Assembly (NCBI GenBank): GCA_963519845.1
Contig: CAUQNX010000003.1
Span: 124,001 to 188,000, forward strand
Direction of reading: 5' to 3'
Origin: Moellerella sp963519845
Lineage (GTDB): Bacteria > Pseudomonadota > Gammaproteobacteria > Enterobacterales > Enterobacteriaceae
Length of the DNA stretch: 64,000 nt
In this document: piece after piece, positions 55,508 through 63,057 of the stretch
How the letters are laid out: each line of letters starts with the position of its first letter
Position numbering within the stretch: the first letter of the stretch is position 1
The notes under the pieces: generated by a model
The model's database searches: none
The model's input: only the letters and a program-made list of their open reading frames with translations
What the model was told of the DNA's origin: nothing
Made by a program: the position numbers and the translations under genes

Positions 55508-56041
55508 ATTTCTATCCTTATTCGGTCTCTTTGAGCCGCTTGGAATAACTTGTTAAAAATAGCCCTGTCTATGTATCTTAATTTCTAAAAACTTTAAGCT
55601 TATCTTTATTATTTCCAATCGAATTAATTAAAATGAAAGTAATATTTTTATTTTATTGAATTAAAACTCTATTTTTCATTAACAGAAAAATAATAATTAA
55701 CATAATAAATTTGTTTTATTTATAATTTAATTCACAACCTTAAATTAGTTAATGTTAATCCAAAATGTAATCGCTAAGTTTAATATATATAACTCTATGT
55801 AAGTAATTACCTCATTGAAAACTTAAGTTAACTCACAACTTAATATCCATATTTCCAATTTGTTTCTTTATTTTCTTAATTAGTGTCAAAAAAACAGATT
55901 TATAGAAAAAATAAGAAATTATTTAGCAAAAAATCTGTTATTTTATTTCTAATAACAGGTTTATTTCCCCAGAATAACTCACAATGACCTGTTATTTATA
56001 CCACTAACTCCACAATATTCTGAATATAAAAAGGATTAAAA
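55508..56041. other. AT-rich divergent regulatory region of the Mu-like cluster
   Basis: This 534-bp gap has no convincing ORF and is extremely AT-rich. It separates the leftward Mu c-like genes from the rightward Ner-like gene. The right third contains the repeated CTGTTATT motifs listed separately. High AT content also makes it a likely H-NS target. Confidence 0.6.
55893..55996. promoter_or_regulatory. Operator-like array: four copies of a CTGTTATT-type motif
   Basis: AACAGATTT (55893-55901) is inverted relative to AAATCTGTT (55931-55939), and AATAACAGGT (55951-55960) is inverted relative to ACCTGTTATT (55987-55996). All four share a core close to (A/C)(T/C)CTGTTATTT. They lie just upstream of the Ner-like gene and are likely binding sites for it or for the Mu c-like proteins. 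Confidence 0.6.
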
Positions 56042-56302
56042 ATGACTTCACGGAAATCAGATTGGCATCCAGCGGACATTATTGCAGCGCTACGTAAGAG
56101 AGGAACAACATTAGCGGCGATTTCTCGACTAGCAGGTTTAAGCTCCTCAACCTTAGCAAATGCGCTATCACGCCCTTGGCCGAAAGGTGAATGGATTATT
56201 GCAAATCATTTAGAGATACATCCTTCGGAAATATGGCCAAGCCGCTATTTTGATCCTGTTACAGATGAATTATTAGAAAGGAAAGTAAGAGATAAGAAAT
56301 AA
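56042..56302 (+). CDS. sfsB: Ner-like DNA-binding protein SfsB/Nlp
   Basis: An 86-residue protein of the Mu Ner family. DWHPADIIAALRKRGTTLAAISRLAGLSSSTLANALSRPWPKGE covers the helix-turn-helix, and EIWPSRYFDP follows; both match E. coli SfsB (Nlp), which affects maltose-gene expression and lies next to ispB as here. The ribosome-binding site is AAGGA. Four copies of a shared motif lie in its upstream region, so autoregulation is plausible. In phage Mu, Ner represses the early and repressor promoters. Confidence 0.9.
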   Translation: MTSRKSDWHPADIIAALRKRGTTLAAISRLAGLSSSTLANALSRPWPKGEWIIANHLEIHPSEIWPSRYFDPVTDELLERKVRDKK

Positions 56303-56343
56303 AGACAAATAACCTGCTTAATAGCGCGGTTATTAAATAGAAA

Positions 56344-56385
56344 AACCGCTGATAAGATATCATTTATCAGCGGTTATATTATTAT
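56344..56385 (+). terminator. Terminator-like hairpin after sfsB
   Basis: AACCGCTGATAA (56344-56355) and TTATCAGCGGTT (56364-56375) form a perfect 12-bp stem with an 8-nt loop, followed by an A/T-rich but broken T tract. Confidence 0.6.
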
Positions 56386-56425
56386 TTTGCTTTCGAAAAT
56401 CTGTGAATCTATTAAATAGTTAATT

Positions 56426-56437
56426 CTGTTATAACAG
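56426..56437. promoter_or_regulatory. Perfect palindrome CTGTTATAACAG at the mdh 3' end
   Basis: Two CTGTTAT cores meet head to head in a perfect 12-bp dyad just outside the mdh stop. The core is the same as in the array upstream of sfsB, so it may be a further binding site of the same regulator. Confidence 0.5.
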
Positions 56438-56438
56438 A

Positions 56439-57377
56439 TTAATCGTTAATAAATTTTTCACCTAATTCGATATCAGCATTTAGAACGTCCATCATATTAT
56501 CTAAAGCTGCTTGTTCAAAAGCACTTAATTTACCGATAGGTAGAAGCTCTTCAATACCGTTTTTGCCTAAGCGTACTGGTTGTGCGAAGAAACGTGAGTG
56601 TTCACCATCACCTTCAACATAAGTACACTCAACGACATTGCTTTCGCCTTGCAGACCACGGATCAAGGATAAACCAAAACGAGCTGCTGCTTGGCCCATT
56701 GATAGCGTCGCTGAACCGCCACCGGCTTTAGCTTCAACCACTTCAGTACCTGCATTTTGGATACGTTTTGTCAGCGCTGCAATCTCTTCATCAGTAAAGC
56801 TAACACCCGGAATTTGTGATAATAAAGGTAAAATCGTAACACCTGAGTGACCACCAATAACAGGAACATTAACTTCCTGCGGGTTTTTACCTTTTAGCTC
56901 AGCAACAAAAGTGTTGGAGCGAATAATATCGAGTGTAGTAATACCGAACAGACGGTTTTTGTCATAAACACCAGCTTTTTTCAGTACTTCTGCTGCAATA
57001 GCCACTGTGGTATTAACTGGGTTAGTAATAATTCCAATCAATGCTTTAGGTGTCGTGATTGCAATTTGTTCAATCAGATTACGCACAATGCCTGCGTTAA
57101 CATTAAACAGATCAGAGCGGTCCATACCCGGTTTACGTGCCACACCCGCCGAGATAAGAACAACATCAGCACCTTGTAGCGCAGGCGTTGCATCTTTGCC
57201 AGAGAAGCCAACAACTTTAACATCGGTAGGAATGTGGCTCAGATCGACAGCAACACCAGGAGTAACTGGGGCAATGTCATACAGAGAGAGTTCTGAACCT
57301 GCTGGAAGCTGGTTTTTAAGAAGAAGGGCGAGAGCCTGGCCAATACCACCTGCTGCACCTAGAACTGCAACTTTCAT
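56439..57377 (-). CDS. mdh: Malate dehydrogenase
   Basis: NAD-dependent TCA enzyme. The start is the ATG at 57377 (312 aa, identical to the E. coli length) preceded by AGGAGT; an in-frame start at 57431 is spurious. The Rossmann motif GAAGGIGQALALLL, the substrate arginines in ARKPGMDRSDL and the catalytic His in VIGGHSGVT are present. Divergent from argR, as in E. coli. Confidence 0.97.
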   Translation of the reverse strand: MKVAVLGAAGGIGQALALLLKNQLPAGSELSLYDIAPVTPGVAVDLSHIPTDVKVVGFSGKDATPALQGADVVLISAGVARKPGMDRSDLFNVNAGIVRNLIEQIAITTPKALIGIITNPVNTTVAIAAEVLKKAGVYDKNRLFGITTLDIIRSNTFVAELKGKNPQEVNVPVIGGHSGVTILPLLSQIPGVSFTDEEIAALTKRIQNAGTEVVEAKAGGGSATLSMGQAAARFGLSLIRGLQGESNVVECTYVEGDGEHSRFFAQPVRLGKNGIEELLPIGKLSAFEQAALDNMMDVLNADIELGEKFIND

Positions 57378-57818
57378 TCTGAAACTCCTATATTTACGCT
57401 TAAAGTATTTGAATTTATCAGGTATACACACTTACTATTAGGTATAAAAAATAATTCGTTAACAGCTTCAAAGACATATTTATGCAGAATAATCTGCGCA
57501 ACTATTTACACTATTCTAACCAAAATCCTTATCTGTTAATGAGATAATCAACGCCTTTTTAACAAATAGTTTGGTTATCAGTCATAATACTGCGTTTATC
57601 TACGCACACTTACTAATATCATTTACAATACTTCTTATTAACATTTACTCTACATTATTAACGGCATAATGAATTGATACTCAATGCTATTTATTTAAAA
57701 AATCAATAAATCACTGAAGATTTGTAGGTTTTTTCCCTATTCGCGTGCATTTTTGTTGCATAAAAATTCACTTTTACAGATAATACAACCAAATTCATTA
57801 CTCCAGAAAAGGTGAGTT
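57378..57818. other. Divergent mdh-argR intergenic region
   Basis: About 440 bp without a gene; the mdh and argR promoters must lie here. The only site I can assign is the ARG box next to argR. No small ORF with a good ribosome-binding site was noticed. Confidence 0.5.
57755..57772 (+). promoter_or_regulatory. ARG box upstream of argR
   Basis: The core TGCATAAAAATTCA (57757-57770) differs from TGAAT-N4-ATTCA at one position and closely resembles the autoregulatory site of E. coli argR. A clean second box at the standard spacing is not seen. Confidence 0.65.
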
Positions 57819-58289
57819 ATGCGCGCTTCTTCTAAACAAGAAGATTTAGTTAAGGCTTTTAAAGCATTGTTAAAGGAAGAGAAATTCAGTTCGCAAGGCG
57901 AAATTGTAACCGCACTCCTTGAACAGGGTTTTGAAAATATTAATCAATCTAAAATCTCCAGAATGCTAACCAAATTTGGCGCTGTACGTACGCGCAACGC
58001 CAAAATGGAGATGGTTTACTGCTTACCCGCTGAAATGGGTGTCCCTACTGCCACCAGTCCGCTGAAGAATCTGGTTCTTGATGTTGATTACAATCACTCA
58101 ATTGTAGTGATCAGAACGAGTCCTGGTGCAGCACAGTTAATCGCCCGCCTTCTTGACTCATTAGGTAAAGCAGAAGGGATCTTAGGTAGTATTGCAGGTG
58201 ATGATACGATTTTCTCAACCCCTGCCAATGGCTTCACCACAGAGCAACTGTGTGATGCCATTCTGAACTTATTCGAACAAGAGTTATAA
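57819..58289 (+). CDS. argR: Arginine repressor
   Basis: Hexameric arginine-responsive repressor, also a Xer recombination cofactor. The 156 residues have the N-terminal winged HTH (SSQGEIVTALLEQGFENINQSKISRML) and the C-terminal arginine-binding and oligomerisation domain with SPGAAQLIARLLDSL and GSIAGDDTIF. The ribosome-binding site AAAGGTG precedes the ATG. It should act on the ARG boxes at argF and on its own promoter. Confidence 0.97.
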   Translation: MRASSKQEDLVKAFKALLKEEKFSSQGEIVTALLEQGFENINQSKISRMLTKFGAVRTRNAKMEMVYCLPAEMGVPTATSPLKNLVLDVDYNHSIVVIRTSPGAAQLIARLLDSLGKAEGILGSIAGDDTIFSTPANGFTTEQLCDAILNLFEQEL

Positions 58290-58397
58290 AATAGCCAATA
58301 AATTCTGTCTGATGCGACTTGAGTCAGGCAGAATCAGCTGTTTTACTCCCGCTCCCTGATAAGCATATTTTGTTTTTATCTGTTATCCAATCCGTAG

Positions 58398-58430
58398 ATA
58401 AAAAAATCGCACCCTTAATTGGTGCGATAA
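58398..58430 (-). terminator. mpl terminator
   Basis: ATCGCACC (58406-58413) and GGTGCGAT (58421-58428) form an 8-bp stem; on the minus strand it is followed by a T run. Confidence 0.8.
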
Positions 58431-58454
58431 TTTCAATCTTCATAATGCCAAATT

Positions 58455-59840
58455 TTAATATTTCATTTCATCTTTGGTTGTCGCCTTGATTTTTAATCGA
58501 GAGAGCAACTTTTCATGAATACCATTAAATCCACCATTACTCATCACTAAGATATGATCACCCGGCTGAGCGGTATCAACAATCATATTCACTAGCGTAT
58601 CAATATCGGCACTCCAACGCGCTGGTTGAACGCATTTCTCAGCAATTTCAGTTACTAACCATGGAATATTGGCTGGCTGAAATAGGAAGACTTCATCTGA
58701 ACGACCCAATGCAGGGGCGATTTCATTCTTACTGATACCCATTTTCATGGTATTTGAACGTGGTTCAAGCACAGCAATAATACGAGATGTACCACCAACT
58801 TTGCTTCTCAGCGCTTCAAGTGTTGCAAGGATCGCCGTTGGATGATGAGCAAAGTCATCATAAACACTGATATTATTTTCAACACCCAGTAATTCCAGAC
58901 GACGTCGCGCATTGATAAAGCTATTTAATGCATGACAAGCATCTTTAGGCTGAACACCAACATGATGAGCTGCGGCAATCGCCATCAACCCATTATTCAT
59001 ATTATGAATTCCAACTAGAGACCAATCAACTTCGCCAACTAGTTCATCTTTATGAAATACTTGGTATTGGCTCCCCGAGTGATTGACCTTTTTCGCTCGC
59101 CAGTCACCATTTTCACCCACCAGCATCTGTTCACTCCAACACCCCATAGCGATAGTCTGTTTAAGGTTGTTATCATTATCTGGCATGATGATTTGCCCAT
59201 TACCCGGCACAATACGCACTAGATGATGGAACTGTTTCTGGATAGCTTCAAGATTATCAAAAATATCAGCGTGATCGAATTCCAGATTATTAAGCACTAA
59301 AGTACGTGGGCTGTAGTGGACAAATTTGGAGCGCTTGTCAAAAAAGGCGCAATCATATTCATCGGCTTCGATAACAAAAAATGGACTATTACCAATTTGC
59401 GCTGAAGCTTCAAAATTACCCGGTACACCACCAATTAAAAAGCCGGGTTCATAGCCACAATCTTCTAATATCCACGCCAACATACCCGCAGTTGTCGTTT
59501 TTCCATGAGTTCCAGCCACCGCGAGCACCCAACGCTCAGGTAAAACATGGTCGTGTAACCACTGTGGACCCGAGGTATAAGGGAGCCCTTTTTCCAATAC
59601 AGCTTCAACACAAGGGTTGCCACGGCTCATCGCATTACCGATAACCACCATGTCAGGCGCAGGTTCCAATTGTATAGGATCGTACCCTTGGATTAGTTCA
59701 ATCCCTTGTTTTTCCAGCAATGTACTCATTGGTGGGTAAACATTTGCATCAGACCCGGTAACTTTATGCCCCAGTGAACGTGCGAGTATTGCGAGGCTGC
59801 CCATAAAAGTACCGCAGATACCTAAAATATGTATGTGCAT
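58455..59840 (-). CDS. mpl: Murein tripeptide ligase Mpl
   Basis: Recycles murein tripeptide by joining it to UDP-MurNAc. The 461 residues show the Mur ligase ATP loop GTHGKTTTAGML, HADIFDNLEAIQ, and the DDFAHHPTAI block of the C-terminal domain. It begins MHIHILGICGTFMG. It is divergent from fbp, as in E. coli. With AmpH and PBP4 it belongs to the peptidoglycan-turnover genes of the window. Confidence 0.96.
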   Translation of the reverse strand: MHIHILGICGTFMGSLAILARSLGHKVTGSDANVYPPMSTLLEKQGIELIQGYDPIQLEPAPDMVVIGNAMSRGNPCVEAVLEKGLPYTSGPQWLHDHVLPERWVLAVAGTHGKTTTAGMLAWILEDCGYEPGFLIGGVPGNFEASAQIGNSPFFVIEADEYDCAFFDKRSKFVHYSPRTLVLNNLEFDHADIFDNLEAIQKQFHHLVRIVPGNGQIIMPDNDNNLKQTIAMGCWSEQMLVGENGDWRAKKVNHSGSQYQVFHKDELVGEVDWSLVGIHNMNNGLMAIAAAHHVGVQPKDACHALNSFINARRRLELLGVENNISVYDDFAHHPTAILATLEALRSKVGGTSRIIAVLEPRSNTMKMGISKNEIAPALGRSDEVFLFQPANIPWLVTEIAEKCVQPARWSADIDTLVNMIVDTAQPGDHILVMSNGGFNGIHEKLLSRLKIKATTKDEMKY

Positions 59841-60005
59841 TTATTTCCCATCCGATTGCATGAAGTTGGTCACTATTCTACCCATCAAAGCTGTGTTTAT
59901 AAATGGATTAACCTATGAATCTTTCTATTATTTGGATAAACTCCCCACGCAAGGGTCGCAACTAGATCCTAAAACCTCTGTCAAACTCTATTCAGGACAT
60001 TTGTC

Positions 60006-61013
60006 ATGAAAACTTTAGGCGAGTTCATCGTCGAGAAACAACAAGATTTTTCTCATGCTACAGGTGAGTTAACCGCTCTGCTGTCGGCTATCAAACTAGG
60101 CGCAAAGATTATCCATCGTGATATCAATAAAGCAGGCTTAGTGGACATCCTTGGCACTAGTGGTGTTTCCAATGTGCAGGGTGAAGTCCAGATGAAGCTT
60201 GACCTGTTTGCTAATGAGAAACTCAAAGCCGCATTAAAAGCGCGCGGTGAAGTTGCAGGTATTGCCTCTGAAGAAGAAGATGATATCGTCATTTTCGAAG
60301 GTAGCCGTGCTGAAAACGCAAAATACGTCGTATTAATGGACCCATTAGATGGTTCTTCTAATATCGATGTAAACGTTTCCGTCGGTACAATATTCTCAAT
60401 TTATCATCGTATCACCCCAATTGGTCAATCTGTCACCGAAGCTGACTTCCTTCAGCCGGGCCATCGTCAGGTTGCTGCTGGTTATGTGGTTTATGGCTCA
60501 TCAACCATGCTAGTTTATACAACTGGCTGTGGTGTTCATGCCTTTACATATGATCCTTCTCTTGGCGTTTTCTGCCTGTCACATGAAAAAGTGATGTATC
60601 CTGCGGAAGGACAGATGTACTCCATCAACGAAGGAAACTACATCAAGTTCCCTCTCGGCGTAAAAAAATACCTTAAGTATTGTCAAGAGCAAGATGAAGC
60701 AACAGGCCGCCCTTATACCACTCGCTATATTGGTTCACTTGTTGCCGACTTCCATCGTAACCTGTTAAAAGGTGGGATCTACATGTATCCAAGCACAGGT
60801 ACTTACCCAAATGGTAAGCTACGCCTGCTGTATGAATGTAATCCGATCTCTTTCCTCTGTGAACAAGCAGGCGGAAAAGCCAGTGATGGTGCTAATCGTA
60901 TTTTGGATATTCAACCAACGGAATTACATCAAAGAGCTCCTTTCTTTGTTGGAACTAAGTCCATGGTCGAAAAAGCGGAAAGTTTCCTCCGCGAATTCCC
61001 AGACAACGCTTAA
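60006..61013 (+). CDS. fbp: Fructose-1,6-bisphosphatase class I
   Basis: Gluconeogenic phosphatase. The 335 residues include the metal and substrate block MDPLDGSSNIDVNVSVGTIFSI, EEEDDIV upstream of it, and the C-terminal RLLYECNPISFLCEQAGGKASDG with active-site residues. The length is close to that of the E. coli enzyme. A terminator follows. Confidence 0.97.
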   Translation: MKTLGEFIVEKQQDFSHATGELTALLSAIKLGAKIIHRDINKAGLVDILGTSGVSNVQGEVQMKLDLFANEKLKAALKARGEVAGIASEEEDDIVIFEGSRAENAKYVVLMDPLDGSSNIDVNVSVGTIFSIYHRITPIGQSVTEADFLQPGHRQVAAGYVVYGSSTMLVYTTGCGVHAFTYDPSLGVFCLSHEKVMYPAEGQMYSINEGNYIKFPLGVKKYLKYCQEQDEATGRPYTTRYIGSLVADFHRNLLKGGIYMYPSTGTYPNGKLRLLYECNPISFLCEQAGGKASDGANRILDIQPTELHQRAPFFVGTKSMVEKAESFLREFPDNA

Positions 61014-61030
61014 GCTATAAAATCTAATTA

Positions 61031-61056
61031 AAGGCGGACTCAGTCCGCTTTTTTTG
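61031..61056 (+). terminator. fbp terminator
   Basis: GCGGAC-TCA-GTCCGC (61034-61048) is followed by a long T run. Confidence 0.88.
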
Positions 61057-61180
61057 TTTTTTTATTCCTCAGCTTTACACTTTTTTTTATCTATCCGCCG
61101 CCAACTAGTGAGTTTTCCTCTCCTTTACGGCTATAATAGCCTCTACGTCATTTTGGCTATTACTATAAAGGATACATTTC

Positions 61181-61711
61181 ATGGGCCTGAACAATGTACC
61201 GGCAGGGAAAGAACTGCCTGAAGATATCTACGTCATCATCGAAATTCCAGCAAATGCTGATCCAATCAAATACGAAGTGGATAAAGAGTCTGGCGCACTG
61301 TTTGTAGACCGTTTTATGTCTACTGCGATGTTCTATCCGTGTAACTATGGTTACATCAATAACACGCTCTCTTTGGACGGTGATCCGGTTGACGTACTGG
61401 TTCCAACGCCTTACCCACTGCAACCTGGTTCAGTAATCCGTTGTCGCCCAGTTGGCGTACTGAAAATGACAGATGAGTCAGGTGAAGATGCGAAACTCGT
61501 TGCTGTTCCACACTCAAAATTAAGCAAAGAGTACGATCACATTAAAGATGTGAACGATATCCCAGAACTGCTACGCGCTCAAATTACTCACTTCTTTGAA
61601 CATTACAAAGATTTAGAGAAAGGTAAGTGGGTTAAAGTTGATGGTTGGGAAGATGTAAATGCAGCTAAAGAAGAGATCATTGCTTCTTTTGAACGTGCAG
61701 CAAAAAAATAA
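61181..61711 (+). CDS. ppa: Inorganic pyrophosphatase
   Basis: Family I pyrophosphatase that pulls biosynthetic reactions by hydrolysing PPi. The 176 residues have the metal site DGDPVDVLV, the FYPCNYGYINNTLS block and VDRFMSTAM. Strong typical enterobacterial sequence. A terminator follows. Confidence 0.98.
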   Translation: MGLNNVPAGKELPEDIYVIIEIPANADPIKYEVDKESGALFVDRFMSTAMFYPCNYGYINNTLSLDGDPVDVLVPTPYPLQPGSVIRCRPVGVLKMTDESGEDAKLVAVPHSKLSKEYDHIKDVNDIPELLRAQITHFFEHYKDLEKGKWVKVDGWEDVNAAKEEIIASFERAAKK

Positions 61712-61748
61712 TTTTTATTATTTGTCACTCTAAGTGATTCATCTTCTT

Positions 61749-61777
61749 AAGCCCTATCTCGCGATAGGGCTTTTTTT
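61749..61777 (+). terminator. ppa terminator
   Basis: AAGCCCTATC and GATAGGGCTT form a 10-bp stem with a TCGC loop and a seven-T tail. Confidence 0.92.
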
Positions 61778-61856
61778 ATCTATTCTAAAAGAGACATATT
61801 TACAACTTTGTTGATTTATTATACGCTTACATAAAGTGTATTCCGGAGTACAAAAT

Positions 61857-62639
61857 ATGACATCAATTATCCAACATAACCAAAAAGCTTGGGATAAACA
61901 GGCTGAACAACAACAGCCTTGGTCAGTTCCCGTCAGCCATGAGATGATCACACAGGCTCAACAGGGTGATTGGGAAATTCATTTAACACCCTCGCCATTG
62001 CCTAAAATTTGGCTTGGTGATATTCGCGGTAAAAAAATTCTCTGCCTTGCCTCTGCGGGTGGACAACAAGCACCTATTTTAGCCGCTGCGGGCGCTATAG
62101 TGACTGTCTTTGACTTATCCGAAAAACAGCTGGATCAAGATAGAATGGTGGCTGAGCGCGATAATTTAACCCTGACGACTGTTCAAGGCGATATGCGAGA
62201 TTTACATTGTTTCGCTGATAAATCTTTCGATATGATTTTTCACCCGATCTCCAATCTCTATGTACCTGATGTCACTATTGTTTGGCGAGAAGCCTATCGC
62301 GTATTGAAAAAACAGGGCGTATTACTGGCAAGTTTTTATAATCCAGTGGTATTTATCGAAGATCGTGACCCTCAATATAGTGAAAAGGGTCTGATTAAAC
62401 CCAAAAACACTATTCCTTATGCGGAAATAGAGACATTAACTGAAGAGCAGAAAGCGCAAAAACAGGCACGCAACGAAGCCTATGTATTTGGTCATTCATT
62501 GAGTGATTTAATTGGTGGGCAAATAGCTGCTGGATTTTCTATCGATGGCTTTTATGAGGATAAACAACCGAATCCACGGTTTACTATCGATAATTACTTA
62601 TCGACTTTCATTGCGACTAAAGCGACTAAACATGCCTAA
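61857..62639 (+). CDS. Class I SAM-dependent methyltransferase of unknown substrate
   Basis: A 260-residue Rossmann methyltransferase. The start is the ATG at 61857 behind CCGGAG. The SAM site is KKILCLASAGGQQAPILAAAGAIVTVFDLSEKQL: a variant motif I with the usual acidic residue ending strand 2. The post-I motif QGDMRDL and motif IV FDMIFHPISNLYV also fit. The later part resembles UbiE/small-molecule methyltransferases. It lies alone between ppa and ytfP, and the substrate cannot be told. Confidence 0.8.
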   Translation: MTSIIQHNQKAWDKQAEQQQPWSVPVSHEMITQAQQGDWEIHLTPSPLPKIWLGDIRGKKILCLASAGGQQAPILAAAGAIVTVFDLSEKQLDQDRMVAERDNLTLTTVQGDMRDLHCFADKSFDMIFHPISNLYVPDVTIVWREAYRVLKKQGVLLASFYNPVVFIEDRDPQYSEKGLIKPKNTIPYAEIETLTEEQKAQKQARNEAYVFGHSLSDLIGGQIAAGFSIDGFYEDKQPNPRFTIDNYLSTFIATKATKHA

Positions 62640-62667
62640 ATGAGCTATTTTTAACGAATTGAAGTTA

Positions 62668-62692
62668 CGGTGATATCCACTGGATATCACCG
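62668..62692. repeat. Near-perfect palindrome after the methyltransferase gene
   Basis: CGGTGATATCCA (62668-62679) and TGGATATCACCG (62681-62692) are perfect inverted arms around a single base. It lies between the converging methyltransferase and ytfP genes and may end or stabilise their transcripts. Confidence 0.55.
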
Positions 62693-62704
62693 CGCTAGAT
62701 AGCG

Positions 62705-63055
62705 TTAAGATTTTTCCTCGTCACGCTTTAACCAATCGCCGCTTTCAATACGGCGCAAATTGGCCACTGAATGCTGATAAAGATAGATCCACGCATTGCC
62801 ATAAGGTGTTGGGATCAGCTCTCGTTCATAATCCAGTGAGTTCTTTTTCAATTCATCCAATTCGGTGAGGATTGAAGGGGTTATGCGATATACCTCGCAT
62901 TGAATCGTCCCCTTACCTTCCACAACCGCAGGATAGTGACCTAAGTCGTAGATCTCATAACCTTCTAACTTATACTCGCCTAACAGCTGAGCATAGGTCA
63001 TCCAGTGATGGTTTCCCTGCTTACGTCTTAAACTGCCATATACAATGATACGCAT
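62705..63055 (-). CDS. ytfP: Gamma-glutamylcyclotransferase-like protein YtfP
   Basis: A 116-residue GGCT-fold protein with the substrate loop YGSLRRKQGNHHWM at the N-terminus and VYRITPSILTELDELK. Biochemical function is not settled. It begins 2 nt after the tamB stop, the conserved tamA-tamB-ytfP operon. Confidence 0.93.
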   Translation of the reverse strand: MRIIVYGSLRRKQGNHHWMTYAQLLGEYKLEGYEIYDLGHYPAVVEGKGTIQCEVYRITPSILTELDELKKNSLDYERELIPTPYGNAWIYLYQHSVANLRRIESGDWLKRDEEKS

Positions 63056-63057
63056 AA

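Noticed and set aside
54636..56302. Resident Mu-like prophage or transposon
   Set aside because: No transposase, MuB, structural genes or end repeats are visible; housekeeping genes lie directly on both sides.
56426..56437. LexA box reading of CTGTTATAACAG
   Set aside because: LexA sites need CTG-N10-CAG spacing; here the CTG and CAG are only 6 bases apart.
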